Below, piece after piece: positions 54,617 to 64,000 of a stretch of DNA of 64,000 bases (the first letter of the stretch is position 1; the number at the start of each line of letters is the position of its first letter). The translations under genes were made by a program, and so were the position numbers. This DNA is from Cordilura impudica (Eukaryota > Arthropoda > Insecta > Diptera > Scathophagidae). The stretch spans positions 49,052,807 through 49,116,806 of the forward strand of contig OY821521.1 of the NCBI GenBank assembly GCA_963682025.1. The letters run 5' to 3'. Below the pieces are notes generated by a model. The model saw only the letters and a list, made by a program, of their open reading frames with translations. It searched no databases and had not been told where the DNA came from.

Positions 54617-55110
54617 TATACCCTCCACCCCAGTGTGCAGAGGGTATATATAAGTTTGTCAATCCGTTTCTAATAATTAGAAAAAAATTTTTGGACCCCA
54701 TAAAATATATATATTTGTGACCCTTATAACAAGCGGAGTTGATTAAGCGATGTCCGTCTGTCCGTCTGTGGAAATCACGATGACGGCTTCAAGTGGGCAG
54801 CTAGGGTGCTCCTTGGTATAAAAAATGATTCATTAACATCCTGAGAAATTTGCTATTTAAAATCGTCCAAATCGATTGATTAGGTCCCGAGAATTGAATG
54901 AAGAAGTAACGAAAAATATGATGATTTGATGATTTCTTGAAAAATATGATTTGTCTATGTTGTTCTTGATCACGCCCTCAATAGTATAACTGGGGCGCTT
55001 GTTTTTAGCGAGAATGATTGACCAACATCCTGAGAAGGTTTCTGTTTCAAAAGTAATGAAAATCGGTTTAATAGGTCCCGAGTAATCATTGAAGAAATTA
55101 ACAAAATTTT
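54617..55110 (+). mobile_element. DINE-like family E, 5' part
   Basis: ATACCCTCCACCCCAGTG, subterminal TGCAGAGGGTATATAT, CATAAAATATATATATTTGTG, AACAAGCGGAGTTGATT and a GTCCGTCTGTCCGTCTG core, then two related segments (ATGATTCATTAACATCCTGAG / ATGATTGACCAACATCCTGAG). A matching 3' terminus lies at 57745-57802 in the same orientation. Confidence 0.7.
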
Positions 55111-55551
55111 AAAAAATGTATGTATTGTACTGTATTGTTCTTCTTGTTATTCTAAATGTTGTATTGTTTTCTTAGCTGGACTTATTGTTTTTCTGGTCGT
55201 TGTGGTAATAATATAATAAAAACCAACCCTTTGTACATTTTTTTTATCAACTCTGGTAGAAAAATCTAAAAGTTTCTAAAAGTTTTGGCAAACAAAAATT
55301 TGTTAGATCATTTCTGTCATCACCAAGAGCCCGCTTGCAAAGTTTGAGATCGATTGGGTTACGGCAAAGGGGTTAAAAATCGATCCAAAATTTTGTCGAC
55401 AAGCAGAGAAGCAACGTCAATTTACCGAAAAAAAATTTTATGTGTTATTTTATTTAAAGAAAAACACAACAATAACTTTTAATGTTGTATTTTTTGTGTG
55501 TATAGAGACATACATATATTAAATAATAAAATATTATACATATATTCTATA
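55111..55551. other. Spacer, nothing recognised
   Basis: No feature seen; possibly the interior of a long family E element. Confidence 0.35.
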
Positions 55552-55931
55552 TCGCACCTGTACCTCTAAAGTGAGTCAACTCAAAATTTACAAATTTTCA
55601 GTAGAGGCAAAAACGGTTAATATTTAATATAAAATTTAAAAACAGTTGTTTCATTGTAAAGAATTGCGAATAATAAGTATACAACAGTAGTTGTTTTTGC
55701 GATTTTTTGAGTGATCATCAAAAATAACAAGACTTTTGGGTGGAACCCAAAATATGTCTTTTTAATGGATTCTAAACTGGATTCTAACAACTGTATTTTT
55801 TTTTGCGAAAGACTAGAAAACCCAATGTAGGATTTTTACAGTGGATAGATATGACCACTGTGTATCGCTTTATTGCAAAAAGTGAAAATTGAAAAATTTT
55901 GAGTTGACTCACTTTAGAGGTACAGGTGCGA
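55552..55931. mobile_element. MITE, 380 bp, same family as the TIR element at 4917
   Basis: TCGCACCTGTACCTCTAAAG and its exact inverse, flanked by TA (55550-55551 and 55932-55933). The interior matches the ends of the 4917 element in inverted orientation (CAGTGGATAGATATGACCAC, TTCATTGTAAAGAATTGCG). Shows what the family looks like without the LINE. Confidence 0.88.
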
Positions 55932-57744
55932 TATGTATATCCATCATAACTGCATGTTAGAAATAAATCGGTATATTATTTTATTTATATTAAATTCTTC
56001 AATATTTTGTTTTAGGGAATATACATTTCTTTGCATTAACAAACAGTGTGTCACATAATTTTGCTCAATGTGAATATGCCACAGTAGATGGCGTTACAAT
56101 TTTTGTTTTAGTTAGCTTTCCAATAGTTATTTCTATTTTAACATGAATGTCAACATTTTCCATTAGATATCAAACACAACAATATTAAAAGTATACACAG
56201 AGCTGAGTAAAGAAGAAGCAATGTGTTTTTTTTTTTTTTTTTTTTTTTTTGCTTTAAAAACAGTTCTACATAGTTATATAAAATTATTATTCTGCTTTAC
56301 CTACAAAATATCCGATTGCGATTACATATAATTTTTAAAAATTGTTTATAATTACTAAAGCATTATTAATCACATAAATACAAAATTGCACCTTTTAACT
56401 TTTTCATTAAAATTTAAAAAAATATCAATTAAAAAAATTGGAATTCAGATTTCCGATTATAAATTAGAAAATTTCAATTAAATTTCAGAAAATCATATTA
56501 AAACGTCGGAAATAATAACTTGAAATTTAGAAGACATCAGCTGAATTTTTAAAATATAAATTTTATTCTTTAAACACAAATTGAAATTCAGAAAACAGCA
56601 AATATGTTTACATTTAAAAAATCAACTGAAATTAAAAAAAAATATTGCAATTGAGGAGACATTAATTTGCATTTCAGGATAAGAAAATATTAATTTAAAT
56701 TCAATGAAGTTTAGAAAATCTCAAATGATATTTAAGAATTGCGAACATAAAAATTCTTACATAAATAAAGCGCAATTTAATGAGAATGTTATTTATATAT
56801 TATTTTCCACAACTTTTTTGGATAAAAATTTTAAATTTTTCAGAAAATAAAGATAACAAATTATTTTATTCAAAATTTTTGGGATATTTGTTTTTTTGCG
56901 TTTGGCATCCCTATTTTGAACTAGTGTTCATGATGACTTCAAAATTTGACTTCATGGTAGGCAAAGTAAAACCCAAAACATTTAAGTTCGATAATAATTC
57001 CCAGGCAGAAGTATTTGGAGCCAATAAATGAAAATATATTTTATTAATATAATTTAATTCAAAATTAAAAGTTGGTATCACTGGGTTAAATATTGTGTTG
57101 TACAGTGTATTTTGTATTACCACAAAATCTAATACTGAAATCTCCCTTTCAATAAGTAAAAAAAAAAATTATTCTCTATGTTTTCCAAATATGGCAATAT
57201 TTTAACAAAAAAATTGAGAGAGGTTTTTTCTTTGGTTATTATTTTGTTACTTCATCCGAACTTTACGGCCGCAATAAAGAATTATTTGGCCAGTTAAAAG
57301 AAACTATACAGCCATCTTCAATTAGCACGATTTAATGCGTATAGCCACCCAACACAACCATTACCTTCGCAATGGAGGTTAGGGCGAGATATTTAATTTG
57401 CAAAAACTTAAACTAAATTAATTAACTAATTATGTCATATAACCGGAAAGGCATGCATATAGCTATATAACTTAAATGCATGCCGATCAGGAACCACGAC
57501 GACCAAAAAGCAAACACCGAAACGCGTTTTCTTTTATCCGAAATAATAGAAAAGACGAAAACGATCTTTCCTCGTTGGAGCGCGAATTAATAATGTGAGA
57601 GAGCTCTATATACCAACTCTTTGAATAAACAAAAATCATCTGTTAAGCGGATCAACCCAAAGAATTTGCTGAAATAATTTGGTATTAAGTTTAACAAATT
57701 GTTTACTTTTTCAAATAATTTGTTTACATTTATTATCAATACTC
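55932..57744. other. AT-rich region, no gene recognised
   Basis: Contains a 27-nt T run at 56229-56255. At about 57430-57640 is a less AT-rich patch with CATGCATATAGCTATATAACTTAAATGCATG (inverted), a TATATA box-like word and AATAAA, which could be a solo LTR or promoter, but no paired repeat supports this. Open frames at 56780-57031 and 56911-57123 overlap on opposite strands and are not convincing. Confidence 0.4.
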
Positions 57745-57802
57745 AAACCGAGGTGGAGGGTATCAAAGATTCAGCACAGCCGAATTTAACACTCTTACTT
57801 GT
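57745..57802 (+). mobile_element. DINE-like family E 3' end
   Basis: GGTGGAGGGTATCAAAG, hairpin TTCAGCACAGCCGAA (imperfect) and ACACTCTTACTTGTT. Confidence 0.65.
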
Positions 57803-57984
57803 TCTTCTATAAATTTGAAAATTTAAAACACACAAAAAATTTCTTCTTCTTTTTTTTTAATTACTACCAACTTCGACAATACGCTGTCTGTTGGATTTAC
57901 TATATACGAAGCAAAAATGTTCTTTGTCTCTTCAAGGCAATCTAGTGACTAAGATTGTTTACTTTCTGTAACTTTTGCTCAAGG
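57803..57984. other. Spacer, nothing recognised
   Basis: No feature seen. Confidence 0.4.
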
Positions 57985-58085
57985 TGGCAGGATCTGTTGT
58001 TGATAGCAGGATTTTTTTTTTGTTGAAAGCCGGATCTTTTTGCTGAAAGCAGGATTTGATGTTGAAAGTAGGATCTTTTCCAACG
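57985..58085 (+). repeat. Imperfect tandem repeat, GTTGAAAGCAGGATCTTT unit
   Basis: Four or five units of 18-25 bp (GTTGATAGCAGGATTTTT, GTTGAAAGCCGGATCTTT, CTGAAAGCAGGATTTGAT, GTTGAAAGTAGGATCTTT). Confidence 0.75.
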
Positions 58086-58410
58086 CAATCGAAACAGTTG
58101 CTTCGTACTGTTTTATGCAGCTGAAAATTTCTACAGGATCGCCATGTAAAAAGGAATGTTTCGATTTGAAAGGGTAGTTTCTTTTATGTAGAAAGACATC
58201 TTGTTGTATTTAATGATTATTCAAAACTTCCTTTATATTATTCAAAGTATGTGCTTATAAATTAAAAATGTGAAGGTTCCAGATTGTTATTTTGAGTGGT
58301 TGGTATACATTTCTATCTACACATTAAATTATGCATGTAGTACAATTTCAAATATATTAGTGGAATTGTACTGGTTAAAGTTCGAAGCGCCACAATAAGT
58401 CAAGTATGTG
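58086..58410. other. Spacer, nothing recognised
   Basis: No feature seen. Confidence 0.4.
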
Positions 58411-58605
58411 CATTAGGGTGGCCCTTAATAAAAAAAAGGTGTTCCAACTCTCGGTCCCACTCCCTAGAAATATGCGAATAGCAAAAAAAACTGAGATATA
58501 CAAAGTTTTGGCTCAATCAATAAAAATTTAGAGATGGAAATATTCAAAATAGCGACCAAAAAGCTTTTTAAGGAAAAAACCAAAGCTTTCTTTTAAGCAA
58601 AAAAA
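58411..58605. mobile_element. Foldback family F terminus running into a family G-like segment
   Basis: TTAGGGTGGCCCTTAATA, CTCTCGGTCCCACTC and CTAGAAATATGCGAATAGC match the ends of the 30478-33198 foldback. From about 58550 the sequence (AAAATAGCGACCAAAAAGCT, AAACCAAAGCTTTCTTTT) resembles the arm of element G instead. Confidence 0.6.
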
Positions 58606-58612
58606 AAATATT

Positions 58613-58780
58613 GTGACTCCGATCGCAGGGGAGATGTGTAAACATCTAGCAATTAAAGATTTTTTATAGCACTTTCTTAAAATCAAACAGAAAGCGTATC
58701 ACTTATAGCAATCAACTGCAGGGGCTCTGCTAATATAAAAATATTTATTATTATTTATTATTTTAACCGGTAAATTTTTA
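58613..58780 (+). mobile_element. Element H, left conserved flank (copy 2)
   Basis: GTGACTCCGATCGCAGGGGA, GATGTGTAAACATCTAGC, AAATCAAACAGAAAGCGT and CAACTGCAGGGGCTCTGC match 47004-47165. Confidence 0.75.
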
Positions 58781-59332
58781 ATTTTACGTTTTTTATTTTT
58801 AATTTTTTGTTCTTCATTTTTTGTTTTTCATTTTTCATTTTAATTTTTTTTTTAATTTTTAATTTTTTTTTTCATTTTTATTTTTAATTTTTCCTTTTTT
58901 AATTTTAATTTTTAATTTTTTATTATTCATTTTTCTTGTTTTAATTTTCATTTTTTTTTCTTTATTTTTCATTTTTTTAATTTTTCATTTTTTTATTTTT
59001 CATTATAAATTTTTAATTTTAGTTTTTAACCTTTCATTTGTTATTTTTTATGTTTCACGTTTTATTTTTTTTACATTTTTTATTTTAAATTTTTTAGTTT
59101 TAATATTTATTATTAATTTTTTATTTTTTTTTATTTTTCATTTTTCCTTTTTATTTGTTTTCAGTTTTTTATTTTTCATTTTTTATCTTTCATTTTATTC
59201 TTAATGTTTTATTAATCATTTTTAATTTTTCGTTTTTCATTTTTCATTTTTTATTTTTCATTTTCGTTTTTCATTTTTTATTTTTTATTTTTCATTTTTC
59301 GTTTTTCATTTCTTATTTTTCATTTTTCATTT

Positions 59333-60110
59333 TTATACCCTATACCACTATGTGGTTTGGGTATAATGACTTTGTGCTGCTGTTTGTAACAACCAAAAAT
59401 AATTGACCTAGACCCATCTTTAATTATACCGATCGAATCAGAATCACTTTCTGAGTTGATTTAACAATGTCCGTCCGTCCGTCCGTCTGTGTGTCCATGT
59501 AAAGCTTGTAATCAAACTGCAGGTCGCAAATATGAATGTATTTTGATGAAATTTGATACGTAAGCTTTTATCGGCCATGGGATGAACGCTATTGAAATTG
59601 GTGAGAATCGGTCCATGTTCAGACCTAGCCCCCATACAAATTACCCATATGAAATCGACATAAATTGCCATAAGATGCAAATTGTCATATAGATCTTACT
59701 CAAATTGGGTTTGTATGCGTTCATTACATCCATTAATGAGTAGTCCAAAAATGATCCCTTTGACCCCATATAGAGCTACTTCCCGATCTTCACTTAAATC
59801 TATTAAAAAACAAAAATATTGCACTGATTCTTCTCAAATTTTGTTTGTATATATTTTTGCAAAATACAAGAGACTTTACCAAACATGATCAGGATCGGCC
59901 CATTTTTGGACCAAGTCCCTATATAGATATAGCATCCGATATGAACTTTTTCATATCTGCAGCCAAAAAAATTAATAAAAATCCCACTCAAATTTGGTTT
60001 TTGCTTATTTTCTATGTCCAGTTAGTTGGGCCTAACAGATAGGGTCTATAAACGCATGGTATAGGGTATCGTATAGACGATCTAGACCGACTATAATTTT
60101 CTTACTTGTT
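59333..60110 (+). mobile_element. DINE-1/mini-me-like element, family D, full length
   Basis: TATACCCTATACCACTATG after a T run; (GTCC)n core at 59470-59487; ends CTTACTTGTT. The hairpin has two changes on one side (AGACGATCTAGACCGACT). Confidence 0.9.
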
Positions 60111-61362
60111 AATTTTTAATTTTTCATTTTTATTCTTAATTTTTTATTAATCATTTTTAATTTTTCGTTTTTCATTTTTCATTTTTTGTTTTTCATTTTC
60201 GTTTTTCATTTTTTATTTTTTATTTTTCATTTTTCATTTTTTGTTTTCCATTTTTCGTTTTTCATTTTTCATTTCTTATTTCTTATTTTTCATTTTTAAT
60301 TTTTAATTTTTAATTTTTAATTTTTAATTTTTAATTTTTAATTTTTAGTTTTTAATTTTTAAATTTTAATTTTTAATTTTTAATTTTTAATTTTTAATTT
60401 TTAATTTTTAATTTTTAATTTTTAATTTTTAATTTTTAATTTTTAATTTTGAATTTTTAATTTTTAATTTTTAATTTTTAATTTTTAATTTTTAATTTTT
60501 AATTTTTAATTTTTAATTTTTAATTTTTAATTTTTAATTTTTAATTTTTAATTTTTAATTTTTAATGTTTAATTTTTAATTTTTAATTTTTAATTTTTAA
60601 TTTTTAATTTTTAATTTTTAATTTTTAATTTTTAATTTTTAATTTTTAATTTTTAATTTTTAATTTTTAATTTTTAATTTTTAATTTTTAATTTTTAATT
60701 TTTAAATTTTAATTTTTAATTTTTAATTTTTAATTTTTAATTTTTAATTTTTAATTTTTAATTTTTAATTTTTAATTTTTAATTTTTAATTTTTAATTTT
60801 TAATTTTTAATTTTTAATTTTTAATTTTTAATTTTTAATTTTTAATTTTTAATTTTTAATTTTTAATTTTTAATTTTTAATTTTTAATTTTTAATTTTTA
60901 ATTTTTAATTTTTAATTTTTAATTTTTAATTTTTAATTTTTAATTTTTAATTTTTAATTTTTAATTTTTAATTTTTAATTTTTAATTTATAATTTTTAAT
61001 TTTTAATTTTTAATTTTTTATTTTTTATTTTTCATTTTTCATTTTTTTTTTTTTCATTTTTCATCTTTCATATTTTATTTATCATTTTTAATTTTTTATT
61101 TTTCATTTTTAATTTTTTTATTTTTCATTTTTCATTTTTTATTTTTCATTTTAAAATTTTTATTTTTCATTTTTCGTTTTTCATTTTTAATTTTTAATTT
61201 TTCGTTTTTCATTTTTAATTTTTAATTTTTGTTTTTCATTTTTCATCTTTTATATTTTATTTTTCATTTTTTTTTTTCATTTTTTATTTTTACTTTTCAT
61301 TTATAATTTTTTGATTTTCATTTTTAATTTTTCATTTTTTTTTCATTTTTCATCTTTCATTT

Positions 61363-62148
61363 TTATACCCTATACCACTATGTGGTTTGGGTATAATGAC
61401 TTTGTGCTGCTGTTTGTAACAACCAAAAATATTTGACCTAGACCCATCTTTAATTAGACCGATCGAATCAGAATCGCTTTCTGAGTTGATTTAACAATGT
61501 CCGTCCGTCCGTCCGTCCGTCTGTCTGTGTGTCCATGTAAAGCTTGTAATCAAACTGCAGGTCGCAAATATGAATATATTTTGATGAAATTTGGTACATA
61601 AGCTTTTATCGGCCATGGGATGAACGCTATTGAAATTGGTGAGAATCGGTCCATGGTCAGACCTAGCCCCCATACAAATTACCCATATGAAATCGACATA
61701 AATTGCCATAAGATGCAAATTGTCATATAGATCTTACTCAAATTGGGTTTGTATGTGTTCATTACATCCACTATTGAGTAGTCCAAAAATGATCCCTTTG
61801 ACCCCATATAGAGATGCTTCCCGATCTTCACTTAAATCTATTAAAAAACAAAAATATTCCACTGATTCTTCTCAAATTTTGTTTGTACATATTTTTGCAA
61901 AATACAAGAGACTTTACCAAACATGATCAGGATCGGTTCATTTTTGGACCTAGTCCCTTTATAGATATAGCATCCGATATGAACTTTTTCACATCTGCAG
62001 CCAAAAAAATTAATAAAAATCTCACTCAAATTTGGTTTTTGCTTATTTTCAATGTCCAGTTAGTTGGGCCTAAGAGATAGGGTTTCTAAACGCATGGTAT
62101 AGGGTATCGTATAGTCGGTCTAGACCGACTATAATTTTCCTACTTGTT
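61363..62148 (+). mobile_element. DINE-1/mini-me-like element, family D, full length
   Basis: Same ends as the copy at 59333, perfect hairpin AGTCGGTCTAGACCGACT; the core is (GTCC)n plus GTCTGTCTG. Inserted after a T run near the right end of the array. Confidence 0.9.
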
Positions 62149-62191
62149 TATTTTTGATTTTTTTTTTTTTTTTCATTTTTCATTTTAAATT

Positions 62192-62325
62192 ATCAAACAG
62201 GTTATCATAATATCATAATTTTTTCACCAATACAATCACATTTTGTCGTCCGACTCACACGTTACGCTTACATGTTACGCTGTTTTTGAAATTTACTCCC
62301 CTGCGCGTATAGATGTTTACACATC
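62192..62325 (+). mobile_element. Element H, right conserved flank (copy 2)
   Basis: ATCAAACAGGTTATCATAAT, ATAATTTTTTCACCAATA, CGACTCACACGTTACGCTTA and TACTCCCCTGCGCG, ending TAGATGTTTACACATC. The last word is the inverse of GATGTGTAAACATCTA in the left flank, so it may be the element's TIR. Confidence 0.7.
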
Positions 62326-62329
62326 AAAA

Positions 62330-62669
62330 AAACAGGCCTTTTAAAAAAAAAGGTCAAAAAAAATTTGATTTAGCAAAAAAAGTAAAAAAAAAAAATTTTT
62401 TTTCGAAAGATTGAGGAAAGCGGCATTAAAACTATTTAGGACAAATTTTGCCAAGAATAATAGGTAATAAGTTACATAGATGAGAAAAAAACACCTGTTT
62501 GGCCAAAATGTTAAAATTTGAAACCCTCTAACTCAGAGACTTCTTGACCGATTTTAGTGAAAAATTGTGTCTAAACTACTATCTAATAGGACTAACCTTG
62601 GTGTAAATTTCATCCCGATCGGAAGACATCGGTTTCAAAAGTTGAGTCACTTGACATGAAACCCCCATA
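62330..62669. mobile_element. Long-TIR family G, right end only
   Basis: Matches 29420-29780 (AATAGGTAATAAGTTACAT, ACACCTGTTTGGCCAAAATG, GAAGACATCGGTTTCAAAAG) and ends TGACATGAAACCCCCATA. No left arm or coding region here. Confidence 0.8.
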
Positions 62670-63579
62670 TATGAAGAGAAAGTGAACAGTGAAATTAATG
62701 TGCGCATTTTTTCTATTCAAGCATAATTTATTAACAGTGGAGTTGTTGCTTTTGTTTATACGTATTTATACTGTTGTTAACACTTTATACGATGTAACAT
62801 GAAATGAAAAATAACAAAATAATTTTACGGATGCAGAGTTTTAAATCGCCTTTGGCCATTCGAGTATTAAAGTTTGTCTATAAGTCTACAAAATGCGGTT
62901 TGAAGTGGAATTTAAAAACTCCTTAAAAATCGATACAATTTATTGCTACTGTGTATGTGTATGTTTGTGGTAAGGGAACTTTGTTTATAACCCGAATAAC
63001 TCTCAATATAATTTACATAGGAAACACGTGCCACAGTTGGGTTTCCTGTATTAAGTGTAAATTTCAAGCAGGAAAGATATCTGGAATAAAAAAAACACAA
63101 TGTTACAATCTATTTAACCGTGTTAAAAGGTTGTGACACTTTTATTTTCCATATACATATTTTCTTATATACATAATATTCGAATATATATAAAATTTAA
63201 ACCTAATGTTGTAGTGGTTTTACCCAAAAACATCCTCTTTACTGTCGTCCTCAACTTTATTATCTTTGTCATTAAAAGAATGTTTACATTTATTTTTTTT
63301 GTTTAGGTTTTCAACAGTTTTTAATTCCTGTATTTCATATCCTGCTGTTTAAGTCCTCCTCTTAAATGAAACACTTGTAGCTTCATGGGTGGGCATTTCA
63401 TTGTATCGCCATCATCAGCAGTATCATCAACAGCCTATAGCCATTTTTAACAATTTTGTAAGTTGGAATAAATCCATATATAGATATACGGACTTTTTTC
63501 ATATCATAGGTAATTTGCATGAGTCTGTCTGTATGTGTGTCTATCTATCTATGAAAAGCATAGAAGCAAAATAGGATTT
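62670..63579. other. Spacer, no gene recognised
   Basis: Several 61-75-codon open frames overlap on both strands without motifs. A short (GTCT/ATCT)n stretch lies at 63523-63552. Confidence 0.4.
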
Positions 63580-63581
63580 TA

Positions 63582-63990
63582 TCGTTTTTTTTTTTTTTTT
63601 TTTTTTTTTGTAAAAGGGATATTTTAATTATAACTAAGACAGAAACACAAAAATAATACTTTAAGGATGAAAAATAATTGGAAAGGTTGCGGAAATGAAA
63701 AATAAGATTTGGGATAAACCAATTAGCTTCAGCAATTGGTTTTATGTCACTTAAGACACTGTAAGCAAGCATTCAAACAGCTTAAATGTCTCAGAAAGTT
63801 AAGGGGAGACATACGCTTGAAGAGATTTTGCTCAGGAGCTGGTAAATCAGAATGACGACAATAAATTGTTTTAGTTGGTTATCTTTATAGATTTGAATAA
63901 AAATACGTTTTCATATAGAAATTAAAACCATGTAAGAATAATATAGGCTGTGTTGATATAATGTGGGATAAGATTCATCCAGCCCAAACC
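63582..63990 (-). mobile_element. Possible poly(A)-tailed retroposon
   Basis: A run of about 28 T at 63582-63609 (plus strand) would be the A tail of a minus-strand insertion. No RT motif, promoter box or target duplication could be identified in the 380 bp upstream of it. Confidence 0.3.
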
Positions 63991-64000
63991 ATAGAAGCTA

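Larger units (their letters stand above)
58780..62190 (+). repeat. T-rich heptamer array of element H (copy 2)
   Basis: Degenerate TTTTTCA/TTTTTAA/TTTTCGT units with a pure (TTTTTAA)n core at about 60295-61015. Two full DINE-like copies are inserted (59333-60110 and 61363-62148). Confidence 0.9.

Noticed and set aside
57430..57640. Solo LTR or promoter with TATATA and AATAAA
   Set aside because: No second copy, no TG...CA ends with target duplication and no primer site; reported only as a patch in the spacer.
52593..59406. Phe/Ser/Ile/His-rich open frames (FHFSFFIF-type) at 52593-52916 and 59155-59406
   Set aside because: They are translations of the TTTTTCA heptamer arrays and have no start context or non-repeat content.

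Overview
The window looks like intergenic, transposon-dense DNA from a higher (brachyceran, probably calyptrate) fly. It is very AT-rich and has no recognisable cellular gene, tRNA or rRNA. The repeats point to Diptera: Helitrons with TC/CTAG ends, DINE-1/mini-me-like repeats with (GTCC)n cores, a jockey-like LINE, a mariner remnant and a tRNA-Lys-type primer-binding site. The organism is inferred; no species-specific gene is present.

Layout. 0-4.6 kb: Helitron copies, a jockey-like reverse transcriptase remnant and a small LTR element (1808-2490) with two identical 167-bp ends. 4.6-8.4 kb: a three-level nest, with a LINE inside a terminal-inverted-repeat (TIR) element inside a Helitron. 9.06-12.06 kb: a nearly intact 3.0-kb Transib/RAG1-like DNA transposon with 35-bp TIRs starting CACTATG, an exact 5-bp target duplication (CAATG) and a two-exon transposase gene broken by three TGA codons. 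It sits inside an older DINE-like repeat. 14-20 kb: two DINE-like copies head to head, more Helitrons, a Helitron carrying the C-terminus of its helicase, and a TIR element with an unrecognised Lys/Ser-rich pseudogene. 20-27 kb: mostly unannotatable AT-rich DNA with several MITEs and a BED-finger gene fragment. 27-30 kb: a 2.8-kb transposon with about 590-bp TIRs and a broken transposase-like gene. 30-33.2 kb: a foldback element with about 1.1-kb arms. 33-46 kb: tandem repeats, a T-rich array, Helitrons and DINE-like pieces. 46.6-53 kb and 58.4-62.3 kb: a mariner remnant and two copies of a mobile element (called H here) whose middle has expanded into kilobases of (TTTTTAA)n/(TTTTTCA)n heptamers, themselves hit by DINE-like and foldback insertions. 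63-64 kb: little that can be named.

No genes here work together as a pathway; all coding sequence seen is mobile-element coding sequence or a fragment, and every piece carries stops, frameshifts or deletions. The most informative objects are the Transib/RAG1-like transposon, the short LTR element, the Helitron family that keeps one 3' end but has different 5' ends, and element H with its internal minisatellite. Family letters (A/B/C Helitrons, D/E DINE-like, F foldback, G long-TIR, H array-bearing) are labels made up for this annotation.
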